Shown here: positions 1-10,845 of the stretch, one piece after another
Position numbering within the stretch: position 1 is the first letter of the stretch
How the letters are laid out: every line of letters begins with the position of its first letter
From: Plantago major
Lineage: Eukaryota > Streptophyta > Magnoliopsida > Lamiales > Plantaginaceae
Direction of reading: 5' to 3'
Length of the DNA stretch: 64,000 bases
NCBI GenBank assembly: GCA_026545765.1
Contig: CM048842.1
Coordinates: 20,920,667 to 20,984,666, forward strand
The notes under the pieces: generated by a model
The model's input: the letters and a program-made list of their open reading frames with translations, nothing else
Database searches by the model: none
Told to the model about the DNA's origin: nothing
Translations under genes and position numbers: made by a program

Positions 1-614
1 ATGTCAATGTCTGAATCTAGGAGTTTTTTTCAAAAACTAGGTTAAAAGAAGTATATCCAAATAAAGAAAAAATTCTAAGCTAATAAGAAAAACAAATTCT
101 GAGCCTGCGCGTCTCGCCGTGGCGGGACAATTGCTTCGCCGCGGCAAGCTTCCTTTTGTCGATTATATATCCTGTTCGCAAACTCTCGCCACGGCGAGCG
201 TCTTACCTCTAAACAGGGGAGCCTTTCGCAAAATCTCACCGCGGCGGACTGATTTCTTCTCCGCGGCGAGCCTTCTTTATCGCAATATATATAGCCTCGC
301 ATAATTTCGTCGCAGCGAGCTTCATTCTTCAAATCAGAGGCTCCATTCGCAAAATCTCGCCACATGATCGATTTCCTACAAGTAGCCTTCCGCAATTCCC
401 AGTCCCCAACAGAAATTTCACACAAGGACGAATCTCTCACAAGGCGAAGCTTTATAAGCTCGTCCTCATTTAGTTCAAAAGACATCGATTCCTACAAAAT
501 GTAAACAAAACACCAAAGCGTAAAATCGGACTAAAAAGACTATAAAACTAAATACAAAGACTCACAAAGACCGCTAAAAAGGACCAAATGAGAAGTTAGA
601 ATATTGTCTCATCA
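1..614 (-). mobile_element. Athila-type LTR, partial (subfamily A)
   Basis: On the minus strand an LTR begins at 614 with TGATGAGAC and runs leftward out of the window. Its first 100 bases match the solo LTR at 4405-5650 closely, including the stretch around TTTTTAGCGGTCTTTGTGAG, so both belong to one subfamily. It contains several GC-rich palindromic units related to CTCGCCGCGGCGAG (about 110-365) in otherwise AT-rich DNA. A 136-codon open frame across 75-485 spans these palindromes and resembles no known protein; I regard it as chance. By position it would be the 3' LTR of the gag-protease unit at 724-2392, although the LTR on the other side belongs to a different subfamily. Confidence 0.75.
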
Positions 615-723
615 ATAATCCTTGCAGATAAAATCCTTAGGCAAATAATCCAATGCATTCACCATGCCGACCTTACCATTCACCTCGTATGTTGATGTGC
701 GTCTAAATACACTAATATCTATT

Positions 724-2392
724 CTAGAATAAAACTGGCCAGCCAAGGAGGATTGTATCGGGCCCTGTCTTCGGATCTTCCCGAACATCATTCAGAACAA
801 CAAAATTGGTGATAACAGTTTCACCATTCAGATTAACCGAGACACCCTTTGCCAATCCAACTAGTCTTATATGTGACCCATCTGCCATTAGGAGTCGAGC
901 TTTCATTTCTTCCAAGCCTGTAAAGCCACATCCCTTAAACAGACTGTATGGGATTGTATTACATGTGGATCCTGTATCTAAAGTCGCAATGACTTTTGAA
1001 TTTCCCATCCCAACTATGATGTAAAAGCTCTTCTTATTGAGAGGATGCTCCTTCACATTTTCTACTAACTCTTCTTCCTTGGCGGGAACTTCAACTGCTC
1101 CAATTTCCGGAGTGCACACTATAACTGCAGAATCTTCCACTTTTGCAGAACCCGATTCTCCAACAGTAACGGCTTGATCCTCCTCTTGTTCCGGGATCAA
1201 CTCCTCAACAGAATTACGGGGAGTTATCACCTCTTCTACTGCTGCTTCACTAGCAATCGGAATCAACGATGCACACCCACAAGCTGCGCAAATCTGTTTT
1301 GAAAACTCAACACGGGTCTCATTTTCCGAAATAGTCACCTCAACCGGTGTTTCTGTGATCACCTTAATAGCCATTGCTCTCTCGGGAGTACCAGGAAATT
1401 TTTCCTTTTCTCTCTCTTGGTTATTCTCTAGTAGCTGCTGGAGAACACTTTGGATCTTTTCACTATCCTTTTCCAGTTTCTCAATACGGGCGTCGGTAGA
1501 CTGACGATACGCCTTAGTTTCGCGCATAAATTCCCTTAACTTATTCATGAAGCTCCGAAATTCGTCTGCCCATCCTGATCCACTTGCTGGTTGCACCAAA
1601 CCTGTGTCGGATCTCTGCTCTTCATCAAAAGCAGCGTTTGCTTCTCCCCTTTGACCCCTGACATTTCTCCTGGGGTTACGGTGTTGGTTGTTTTGTGCCA
1701 ACTTAGCAAACTTATCCTTGAGAGCAGCAGCAGTTAATTCCATCATATTACCCCCGCATGACGTATCTATCATATACTGCTGGTTCTCATTCAACCCATC
1801 ATAGAAATACTGATTCAGATCAGCCTGGGGGTACCTGTGGTGAGGACATTGAGCTAGCAGGCTCTTGAACCTATCCCATGCTTCATACAGAGACGCATCA
1901 TACAGCTGGCTAAAGGTACTGATTTGCTGCCTGATAGAAGAAGTCTTAGACAGAGGGTAGTACTTCTGCATAAATGCATTGTAGACTTCAGCCCCAGGTG
2001 GTTAAGCTTCCTTCATCCAAGCCATTCATCCACTGTCGTGCCTTGTCAGCTAAACATATAGGAAAAACCCTCATCTTCAAATCATCGTCAGTGACATTCT
2101 CACCTTTAGTCAGCCACCCAATAAAGTGCACCAGCTCCATAAGAAATTCCATCACTTCCTCATTCTTCTGCTCATAGAATTTCGGAAGTAGGGCCATAAG
2201 ATGCCCCTTAATCTCCAAGTTACGCACATTGGCAGGAATGACAATACTAGGACAGTAAACTTTTACGGGCGGTGCGAAGAGTGCAACCATAGAAGGCTGC
2301 TCCAACTCTGTCATCTCTTCAAACATGTGCTGCAACACAGACACAACACCGGAACTATGCAAACGTAAGTACCCGTTAGTTAAAACAAGCAC
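724..2392 (-). pseudogene. Athila-like gag-protease, frameshifted
   Basis: Two minus-strand frames form one gag-protease polyprotein. The frame at 2392-1988 holds the start of the retrotransposon gag domain and ends at TTW-G. The frame at 1971-724 continues it after a one-base shift near 1985. The motif order (KARQW, SLTTW, ISTFSQ, EAWDRFK, CPHH) is that of plant Athila Ty3/gypsy gag. A charged linker follows, then a retropepsin-like domain with active-site D-T-G at residues 332-334 of the 415-residue frame and a closing ILLGWPVLF. The frame stops 110 bases before the left LTR. No reverse transcriptase, RNase H or integrase is present, so this is an internally deleted copy that would need proteins supplied in trans. 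Confidence 0.85.
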
Positions 2393-2512
2393 TCAAGATG
2401 AGAAACACAGAGGTAACAAGGGAAAAAGACTAACGAAAACAAAAACAAAAACTAGAAAAAGAAAAAACAAAAATACTATAACTAGAATCCGTAAACTTAA
2501 CAAAGGAGTTAA

Positions 2513-2531
2513 GTCCTCGGCAGCGGCGCCA
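2513..2531 (-). other. Primer-binding site, tRNA-Asp type
   Basis: On the minus strand TGGCGCCGCTGCCGAGGA lies six bases inside the LTR end at 2538. It is nearly complementary to the 3' end of plant tRNA-Asp, the primer commonly used by Athila elements (TGGCGCCGTTGCCGGGG in the consensus). This fixes the 5' side of the minus-strand element and supports the Athila call made from gag. Confidence 0.8.
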
Positions 2532-2537
2532 AAAACT

Positions 2538-4107
2538 TGATGTGTCAAATCAGAGTTTTGTATTTGTTTACTTAGCCAAGAGTTAATTCTCAACACTACG
2601 AAAACTTGTAGTGCAGTGAAGCTAACCCCGAGGTCGATCTCGAAGGACTTAACTAGGCTGAGTATAGTTTACGAATAGTAGACACAATATGGAAAGTAGT
2701 AAATGTTTGTTTGCTTCGGCAGCGAGATGATTAACTAGTGTATGAGTAAACAACTAAGCAGATAAAACTAGAAACAGATTGACACTTAACGAGATTGATA
2801 TGTTAATGAGGGAAATTATGAAGTGGTGACTAGAAGACAAGCTAGCTAGCAGGAAATATGGGATCAACAGGAAAACGATTACTCTCAAGTTGTCACTACT
2901 TGGGTTCAGAAAACGAATAGCATTAGTGAAGGCGTCGATTTCACTAAGCTGCAATTAATTAAGCTAATCCTACTATTACCATTTCCAACTAACTATTAGA
3001 TTGAAGCAAGACGAAAAACGTTTTGTTTTCTAAAGATCAAATGCTTAATCTAACAGTGATATTGACGGATTGCACATCAAACGTAATAATAGAATACGCA
3101 ATTAATCTAAAAAGCTCATAGTAATCGTAACCTGAGTATATATAATCGCATAAACCCTAACTAGCATGCTTGAATTCATCACCACCCCATAATCAGGGTG
3201 TTTAGCTACTCATGTTATGCGAAGACATAATCAATAAAGCAATTAAACAATCAACACACATAATCTAATACTAGAAACGTAGAATCGAACGATTTATACA
3301 ATTTACCCTTCGTTGTCACAAACCCTAGGTAGAATTGAAGAACCTGAATCGAATCGATGCAAAGAGTATGTACATTACGCTCCCAATCAATGATAATCGT
3401 TGAATTACAAGGTAAAAATCGGTTCAATTACCTCAAAACGGGTAATTGGCTTGGAAACTAGGTCTAGCTTGAGAGCAAAATTCAATAGTTGACAATAGAA
3501 TGAATTTGAAAGAAATAATATTTTTTTTTAACTAATAGAAAGAATAAAAACTAAGTCTCGATGAATTAGGAAAAATCTCGCTAACTTGGGCAAAATTTGC
3601 ACGACAGATGTGTTGGCGTCCGCCATGTATGAGGGTTGGCGTCCGCCAACTCTAAAGTTGGCGTCCACCATGTATGTGAGTTGGCGGACGCCAAGATACA
3701 TCCATGGCGTCCGCCAGTTCCAACATTGGCGTCCGCCAATTCTTTCTGGATTGAATTGGCCGACTCCAATCTTATAACTGGCGTTTGCTGACTCTTCGAC
3801 AATTGACGATCTTGCCCTTCTTGTCCTTCTTACTCGATTTTGCTTCTTTTAACTTTGATTCTTGGTATTTTGGCCTCCCCGCTTCACTTCTAGCAACCAT
3901 ACGAAGCATTGGAACTCCATATCTTCCAGATGCATGTAAAATACACCCTTTTTTTCCTTCAATTAGTGCGGTTTAACCAAATACCTGCAAAACTCACAAA
4001 GAACAAAACAAGTAAAAAGACTCTAGGAAAACTACTAAAACTATACTTAAGGATAACAAAAAGACGGTAAAAAAGACCAGATGAGACGATGTAAAACTGA
4101 CTCATCA
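2538..4107 (-). mobile_element. Athila-type 5' LTR (subfamily B)
   Basis: A minus-strand LTR of about 1,570 bp begins at 4107 (TGATGAGTCAG) and ends at 2538 (ACATCA), followed by the tRNA-Asp primer site. Its first 100 bases share the layout of subfamily A (TGATGAG, CTCAT, TGGTCTTTTTTA, GTCTTT) but are clearly diverged. The remainder, including its palindromic island, is different. The right end abuts a copia LTR fragment at 4108, which was probably the insertion target. No coding capacity was recognised; the scattered short frames are chance. Confidence 0.75.
3612..3790 (-). repeat. Palindromic island TTGGCGTCCGCCAA in LTR B
   Basis: At least six copies of TGGCGTCCGCCA, or its reverse complement TGGCGGACGCCA, occur here. 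They have arms TTGGCG/CGCCAA around a two-base centre and are separated by 10-25 bases of unrelated sequence. The island is GC-rich inside AT-rich LTR DNA and lies about 320-500 bases from the LTR start. Its position matches that of the differently sequenced palindromes in subfamily A. Confidence 0.75.
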
Positions 4108-4398
4108 AAGGGCGAGTGAATTAGTTGAAGGATTACGCCATCTTCAGATACCACTATAAAAGCTTTGTGTTATTTACTTATTGCACATTACATTCAGATA
4201 TATATTGCTTACTGAGTATTTAATCACTTTATAGCTTTCTGACACTTGCACTTATCACAAAAAGACTTCCGCTCTCTGAATATCTGTATTAGATATACGT
4301 ATAGATATCTGAGAAATTGTGTAATCGACTGATGTTTGAAAAGACTATTCACCCCCCACCCTCTATAGTCTTTTACTATGCCATTATCTGGACCAACA
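4108..4398 (+). mobile_element. Copia LTR 3' fragment
   Basis: The last 291 bases of a plus-strand copia LTR, including the C-rich tract after GACTATTCA and the terminal GGACCAACA. It is homologous to the ends of the LTRs at 33124, 47445, 56753 and 61744. The 5' part is missing at the junction with the Athila-type LTR at 4107. It is followed by the start of the primer site (AGTGGT), which is interrupted by the solo LTR. It belongs to the old outer copia whose gag lies at 5771-6138 and 17651-18064. Confidence 0.85.
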
Positions 4399-4404
4399 AG
4401 TGGT

Positions 4405-5650
4405 TGATGAGACTGTAATTTATTGTCTCGTTTGGTCCTTTTTAGCGGTCTTTGTGAGTCTTTGTTTTTAGTTTAGTAGTGTTTTTGGTTCGTTTTTACG
4501 CTTTTATGTTTTGTCCTTTTTTGTAGGAATTATACATCTTTGAGCAAAAAAATAGAGAGAGCCAATCAGCCAGGATCGCCGCGGCGAGGGATTTTGTCCG
4601 CCACGGCAAGATTTTGCGCATGCAGTACTGGATTTGCTAAGGAGGCTCGCCCCGGCGAGATTTTGCGAATGAAGCTCCTGTTTTGAAGATTGAAGCTCGC
4701 CGCGGCTAAGGGATTTGCCCGCCGCGGCAAAATTATGCGAGAGCTATATATTCTTCGATTAAGAAGGCTCGCCGCGGCGAGCTATTCCTTCCGCCGCAGT
4801 GAGAGACGCAGAATAGAATTTTTGTTTTTCCTTATTAGCTTAGAATTGGGAATTTTCTCTCATACTTCTTTTAACCTAGTTCATAGAAAAAGCTCCATAT
4901 CCACACTTTGACAATTTTGGAGCTTGGTTTTGCTTGTTTAACGAAGGATTGATATCGAATCCCTGATTACTGTGGTAAATCTCTATTGTTTTAACTTATT
5001 CAATTCGTTCTTGGTTAGTTTCTCGGATTGTTTAAGCTTGCATGCGATTATCATTCTGTTTGTGTTAATCATGAGCAATATCTTGTATTCTTTCATCCTT
5101 GCTTCGATTATGAGTAGCTAAATCACTCCGAACATGGTAGTTGCGTGATAGCTTTTCATATTCGCTTCTAGGGTTTGAAATCGTTCATATAGGTTAGGCT
5201 CGTTCAAAGATCTTCGTAAAAACCCTTCAATTGAATACTCTCGTTCAAAGATTCTCTAAAACGTTTTGGTTAAGGATCATGGATTGACGACCCACGATTA
5301 CTCTAGTTCAAATATCTTCAAACTCATTTGGTAAAGGTTGAATTGATAAGTTTTCTGTACACCGACCGTGTGACAGTACGAATGTATCCCTAGAGCGAAT
5401 TAGCATTGCTTGATCGTAACTACCGTGTTCTTTCTACCTCATTCTTACAAACAACTACATTGCATTTTCTGTTTTCTAGTTATTAGAAGTACTTATTTCA
5501 AACAAATCAAACTGTTTCTACAAGTAATTGTTTGCTTTCAACAGTATGGTAGCCTAATTGATTCCTTAGCGAACGATCTCGTGGTTAGCATAGTCTGTTT
5601 ACAACGACTGCTTCCTACTTGTTTTCCTAAGTAGTAATTTGAGCATATCA
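4405..5650 (+). mobile_element. Solo Athila-type LTR (subfamily A)
   Basis: A complete 1,246-bp LTR, TGATGAGAC to GCATATCA, with no internal region. It is flanked by GTGGT (4400-4404) and ATGGT (5651-5655), a five-base target duplication with one change. It interrupts the copia primer site exactly after TGGT; the rest of the copia leader resumes at 5651. Such a structure normally arises by recombination between the two LTRs of a full element. Short frames inside it do not resemble proteins. Confidence 0.85.
4574..4806 (+). repeat. Palindromic island GCTCGCCGCGGCGAGC
   Basis: Six or seven GC-rich palindromic units occur in 230 bases of the solo LTR. One is the perfect 16-base palindrome GCTCGCCGCGGCGAGC at 4767-4782; others are near copies such as GCTCGCCCCGGCGAG at 4645. 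Several are followed by a shared tail like ATTTTGCGA. The same units recur in the left LTR at about 110-365. Confidence 0.8.
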
Positions 5651-5770
5651 ATGGTATAAGATCAGGAGGTTCTTTAACCTTCTGAATTGAACCTAGATCC
5701 TAGATAAGTGCTTTCTTACAGATGATCACCACCTTCACTTGATTTGTTTGTTTAGTGTGTTTGTTGTAGG

Positions 5771-6138
5771 ATGTCTCTCAACGATGCACCCACTCTCAAG
5801 CTAGAGAACTGTGAGAAATGGAAGAACAATATGATGCTTCACCTAGAAGCCATCAATGAAGAAATGATTGATGTGATAAAGAATGGCCCTATTGTCATTC
5901 AACGTGAGAAAATATTCACTGGGGTTTCAGATGGTCGAAGAGATAAAGAAACGGATGGTGCCACTGGATCTTCAACATCTACGGGAGAAATAGTCTATGA
6001 TTCAAAGCCAGACACCTCTAGACATCTGAAGATTCCAAGAGGAACAGGCTAGATGGTCAAGCAAGGAACATCATCATACATTCTACTCTAGATCATATAC
6101 CGTCCAAACTATGGGGTGCTAAAACCACAAAAGATGCC
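5771..6138 (+). pseudogene. Copia gag, N-terminal part (interrupted)
   Basis: Begins ATG then SLNDAPTLKLENCEKWKNNM, matching the gag starts at 34882 and 56872. This is the UBN2-like gag family of copia elements, where the W-K-N-N motif is typical. The frame shifts after about 90 codons near 6052, but recognisable gag sequence continues to 6138. There a same-family copia (6139-17650) is inserted in the opposite orientation. The duplicated target ATGCC (6134-6138) is followed on the far side by ATGCG (17651-17655), where gag resumes. The leader before the ATG, including the damaged primer site, lies at 5651-5770. Confidence 0.85.
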
Positions 6139-7715
6139 TGTTGGTCCAGATAACGGCAAAGTAAAAGACTAGAGGGGGGGGGGGTGAATAGTCTTTTTCA
6201 AACTTTTATCGATAAACACAATTTCTCAGATATCTGTGAAGATATCTGATACTTATTTTCAGAGAGCGGAAGACTTTTTGTGATAAGTGCACGTGCTCAG
6301 CAAGATATGTGTAAATACTTAGCAAAGTAAATAAAGCAAGTAATAAATTGTAGAAAGTAAATAAAACAGGTCTTTATAGTGGTATCTAAAGGTGGCGTAA
6401 TCCTTCAACTAATCCACTTCGGCCTTTCACAGACCTAAAATCCACTAAGACAGATAATTGAGTTAACCTTACAAATATCTTCTCTCGATTCCTAAATACA
6501 CTAGGTTCCCAACCAAGTGTTCCCTCTGAGTTATTCCCCGGCTTTCTCAGCCAAGTACTTCATGTACTCAGAAACCTTTTGAGCTATTCCTTAGTTTCCC
6601 AAACTAAGTACTTCCTATGCTCAGTAACCTTGGAGTTATTCCTTAGTTTCCCAAACTAAGTATTTCTTGTACTCCACGCCGATTAAGGTGTTGGTTAAGG
6701 TAGTTTGTCAGGTGAGCTTCTTTGATAACTTATTCATTTATGCAGATAGCTCTATGAATCAAGTATACTTAATACACTTTTCAATGTATGGTATCTTGTT
6801 CTTTACTGACCCAAGTCTATGATAAGTGTTCAAGAGAATGAATCTTAGATATGAAATCTTAATTCAACTCCTTCACATATAACAATGCTTGTTAAGGATC
6901 AGGACACTTAGAACTTTTGCGCTACTTAGAATCAAGAGCTTTGGTCGCAACAGAAAGCTTGAAGGTAAGTAATATGCTTGAGAGTTTGAAAGATAGTGTT
7001 CAGTGTTCTTGGTGTGAGTTCTGTGTGTTTCAAGTATTCTAAGTGTTGATATTTATAGTTGAAAATCATGCCATTTGAATAGTATCAGTTAGGCTCAATG
7101 AAATTCAAACTATTGATATCTGAGTATAGTACTGTTGTACGTTTGTCTTCTTCTCAGAGACTGCCGTTTTTGTTCAGACATTTCTGTCCGAGCATTTAAT
7201 GCACTGTACTATACTTTGTCCTGTAGTGCCAAGGGAACTATGTATGCTTTCTAAAGCATTGCATGTCCCTTTCCAGAGACCTTCACATCTCCAGACACTT
7301 GTTACAACATTGTTTCCCAGAAACATAGTTTTTATCCAAGGTATCTGAGTGTGGATATCTGTTGGCACTTTTCCTCGTTTAGAAACCTTGTATTCTCAGA
7401 TATCTTTTGCAACACTTGTTTCTTCAAGATATCTGGACATAGGTATCTGATGACCTTAGTCTTCAGCAATCTTGTGCAGTCTTCAAATCTTCAAATATGT
7501 TGAGCTCTTCTCCTGGATGCCTTCTTCTTGGTCTTCTTTAGAGAAATAAAAATTACATTCAGAGACCTAACGTCCTATACAAGATTTTCTAGACTATCAT
7601 ACTTAGTGATTTTCCTCTTTTACAGTGTTGAAGTGAACCAAGAGTACTAACCACCTTACTGAGCTAAGATAAGTCATTAGGTTCCTAATCAAATTCTAAA
7701 CAGATATTCCTAACA
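6139..7715 (-). mobile_element. Copia 3' LTR of the minus element
   Basis: A complete 1,577-bp LTR, minus strand TGTTAGGAATATC at 7715 to GGACCAACA at 6139. It includes the G-tract (C-tract on the sense strand) near 6174-6184, two intact hairpins CTTAGTTTGGGAAACTAAG (sense) at 6590-6608 and 6642-6660, and a TATA box (CTATAAATA sense) at 7050-7058. Many AGATATCT-like palindromes occur. The TATA position implies that the hairpins lie in the transcribed leader. Confidence 0.9.
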
Positions 7716-7731
7716 AATTTTCCCCTTTTTG
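7716..7731 (-). other. Polypurine tract
   Basis: Sense-strand AAAAAGGGGAAAATT immediately precedes the 3' LTR start. This is the expected plus-strand primer of LTR retrotransposons. The same tract (AAAAAGGGGGAAATT) precedes the 3' LTR at 47445. Confidence 0.8.
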
Positions 7732-8082
7732 ATCAGTCAACGATGACTATCTGACCTATTACAAATCTGGATGAGGAAACAATCCACCACTTAATCAATT
7801 CATAAGATCTTTCAATTCTTTCAATTAAGTGCAGAAAGTAAACATCAACCAAATCACAAGGTGTGATTTTTGCTGACAAGTTATCTTTTTATAAATTGAT
7901 ATCTGAGAGTAGGTTCATCAGATATGTTACAGAGAAAGTTTACAGATAACTTTAATAAATCACAATTTAGTGCAGTCAGCAAAATACAAAATACATAGTA
8001 AATTAGGACAACAGGAGTAACCAAGCTCCAAGTAAACATCCTAATAAACTAGTCTTCAAGTCTTCAAAAGCAGTTCCATGGA

Positions 8083-8935
8083 TCAATCTGCAAATTTCCT
8101 ATCACCAAACCTTTTGATATCATCAGAGTAGTCATAGAGAAGAGTTCTGACAATCATCTCTGTGTCTCTGGCAAATCCACAGACTTCCTTATAGGTTTTG
8201 GTAGGATTCTTCTTGGCAAAGTGTTTGACCCACAGATACTTTCCCCACTTCCAGGCATGCACAATTCTGAAATCCAACCAGGCTTTGATGTTGTTAGTGT
8301 TAATCAAGATTGGCTTGTCTTTTCTCCATGCCATGAGTTGTTTATGGATTAGTTCTGGAAATTTTGAATTTACCAGTAAGTGCTTAAGTTCCAGAATCCA
8401 GTAGCCATTCTTCTGATTAATGCACCTGTAGACAGAGGAGTTGTTGTCAGTCATCACATACTCAATTCTGGCTTCTTCTGTCCTGAGTGAAAGTTGACTT
8501 TTTCTTCTTTCAGCTCTTAGTCTATTCCTCCTTTGCCTTGAATTTTCCCTTGGGGGATTGCTTGAAGAACCACTCTGGATTGACTTGGTATTTCCAGAGG
8601 GTGTTATAGCTGCCAAAGGCTTTGCAGCTATGGGTTCAGATAGGCTATCAACCTTTCTTCTTTTTCTGTGAAGAGGAGCTTCATCTTCATCCTTATCTTC
8701 ATCATCATCTTCCAAATTTCTCTGGTAGGTGATTTGCAGCCTTCTTCATTGCCCTGGGATTTGATTTCTTCTTCTTCTTCTTCAGAAGATTCTTCAATCC
8801 TTATAACTTGTCTTCTCCTTGGAGCTTTGGTACTCCTTGGAGGTCTTTGTGCCATGGCCCTTGTTACCATTGTTGTTTCTTTAGTTGGTTGCTGGGAAGT
8901 AGCTACTATTTGCAAAGTAGCTTGACTTGATGAGG
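8083..8935 (-). pseudogene. Copia accessory gene, C-terminal part
   Basis: Two overlapping frames (8915-8628, then 8715-8083) hold the end of the accessory protein. A basic run with PPRSTKAPRRRQ leads into glutamate-rich stretches (EESSEEEEEE, EDDDEDKDEDE) and a second basic run (HRKRRK). A globular-looking domain follows with RIEYVM, YRCINQKNGYW, HAWKWGKYLWVKHF and the ending YDYSDDIKRFGDRKFAD. The plus copy repeats the end at 46699-47052 but has about 150 extra bases before HAWKWGKY, so this copy has a deletion there. I do not recognise the domain. The basic and acidic tracts suggest a nuclear or nucleic-acid-associated protein, which is only inference. The stop lies 367 bases before the 3' LTR. 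Confidence 0.6.
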
Positions 8936-8941
8936 GCTCAT

Positions 8942-9973
8942 TTATTCTGAGTGGTGGTTGTGAAGTTCTCTTGTTTCCTCTTCCTTCTGAGCAGCACCAA
9001 CTCTAGATTTCTTCTTTCCTTCCCCCTGACCTTGAGGTCCAAATCCTCCTCCCTTAGTCATTGTTGACTGACTAAGTACCACAAAGGATTCTGAGAGAGA
9101 CTCAAAATTCCCTTGCAAGTAATTGTAGGCAGTAACCAACTTTTGAAGCTCAGCCTTGAGCTCCTGATTTTGTTTGATAAGTCCATTTTCCTTATCAGTG
9201 AGCTCTGCCAATGGGTCTTGTATGGCTTCTGCTTTTCCAGCAGCATAGCACGCCTCTTCAAAGGCTTTTGCAGCCAAATTTTGGTCATTATCCCTAACCA
9301 TGTCTAGGTCTTTCTGAGCAATAACCAGACTGGTTGTTCTCTAAGTGATGAGTACAGTGAATGTCTTCATTTCTTCAAGGACTGATGTAATGGCGGCTTT
9401 ATCTTGAGAAGATAACTCCTTTTTAAATTTGGCCAGTACTTGAAATCTGCTCAAGTACTCATTGGAGTTGACATTTGGCAGCTTGTTGAAAATTTCAGGA
9501 GCAATCAGCTTCCTTTTCAAATGAGAAACCGTGCTCATTTCGGTGTTCTGCCAAGTTCTTCTCTTCTTCATCATCTGAGTCATCAGCCCAGTGATCTTCA
9601 TCCTCTTGGACATTTTCATCAATGTTTTCTAATCCAGCAACCATCTCAGAGATGGGTTTCTTTCCTTTCAGAGAGGAGGATGGTACATCTGTTGGTGATG
9701 CAGCCTTAGCATTATGCATGTCTTCAGATACTTGCTCAGTATCTAGCTCCTTAGCAATGGAATTTACAGCTTCCTGGAGCTCTTTAATCTCAGAGTAAGC
9801 TTACATGTCCTTAATGGTTTGATCTTCAAGTTTATTTAGCTTGACTCTGGATTCAGCTATCTTTTCGTCCAGTCGAAGATTTAGCTGTTGTTCTTCTTCC
9901 AACAATTGTTTAAGTTGAGCAACTCTGGCTTGTGCATCCAATATTTTTTGAGTTGTTTACTCAGAGTGCTCAA
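8942..9973 (-). pseudogene. Copia accessory gene, coiled-coil part
   Basis: Frames at 9719-9495, 9622-9341 and 9301-8942 match the plus copy at 45011-46139. Visible segments are an acidic patch (ENIDENVQEDEDHWADDSDD), a KLPNVNSNEY region, and a predicted coiled coil (LTDKENGLIKQNQELKAELQ) that continues into YNYLQGNFESLSES, then a glycine- and lysine-rich tail. Frame changes near 9495 and 9340 break the copy. Heptad-like leucines suggest oligomerisation; the function is unknown. Confidence 0.6.
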
Positions 9974-10845
9974 CTACTTGTTCAGTAGTGTCCTTTGTTG
10001 GGAAGATGGATGGGTAGATTTCTGAGGAGATGGAGGAGGGGATTGTTGTGATGTCCTCTCAGTGTGCTTTTCAGCAACTGAGGCATTAGTTCCTTGTGCA
10101 ATCCCTCCTATCCCTGGTGCAGGGGCATCATCATCATCATCCTTCTTATCATCCTCATCCTTGTGATGGTCAGAAGGAGATTCTTTATAATCATTCTCAT
10201 CAGTCTCCTTCTCTTCTTCATCTTCAGAGACCAGATTGATCACTTTTGGAATAGTGACCATTTGCCCATTAACTTCCTCTTGTTCAGAGGGTATGTATTG
10301 CAGGGTTTGGGGCAAGATAAGCTTGAATTCCATCTGCATTCTGGTCTGACCATCTGCTTGGTTAAAAGCTTGAATCAGCTTTTCGGCCACTTCCTTGAAA
10401 AAGTTCTTATGCATCAATGTCCCAAAGGAATATTGTTCAGTGGGGAACATGGCATGAACATAGTTTTCCAAGTCAAGGGCTCGTGCTCTCCTTGTGTGGT
10501 GATCAGTCACCTTTATGATCTCAGATAGATCGGAGCATCGAAGCTTTTGCCATTTCTTGAAGCATTTTACGTGCTTTGGCAAAGTGTGTTCCTTGAAGAA
10601 AGGAAGCAGGTCCTTTTTCTCATCAATAGAGACCTTAGTGGTACTTGTTTGAGCCTGAAAGAAAGTATTCTGAATTAATTTCAAAACTACAGAAGATATA
10701 TGGGCTTTAGAGTAGAAAGGTATCTGAGCTGCCTGTGTGACAGGCTCAAATGACTTGACTACTGAGGTTCCAGGTGCCTCAGACATCTGGATATGAGGAG
10801 GAGACTGGGAAGTCTGATCCTCAGTGATTTTGTTTCTGCTTGAAC
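9974..10845 (-). pseudogene. Copia accessory gene, central acidic exon
   Basis: An open stretch that follows the acceptor CTCAG at 10846. Its conserved core is DEKKDLLPFFKEHTLPKHVK, CFKKWQKLRCSDLSEI, then RRARALDLENYVHAMF. The same core occurs in the plus copy at 44285-44557. An IPSEQEEVNGQ segment, a strongly acidic stretch (KDEDDKKDDDDDAPAPG) and a serine/proline-rich end follow. A further acceptor-like site (TTTCTTTCAG) lies at 10655. In this copy the frame runs through that site, while the plus copy has a donor and acceptor around it (44191-44275). I recognise no catalytic motif. Confidence 0.6.

Noticed and set aside
75..485. 136-codon minus-strand frame rich in Arg/Cys
   Set aside because: It lies across the palindromic island of an LTR, has no family resemblance, and is explained by GC-rich repeats lacking stops.
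10094..10528. 144-codon plus-strand frame rich in Ile/Leu
   Set aside because: It is the reverse reading of the acidic Asp/Glu/His stretch of the accessory gene, which gives a false hydrophobic protein.
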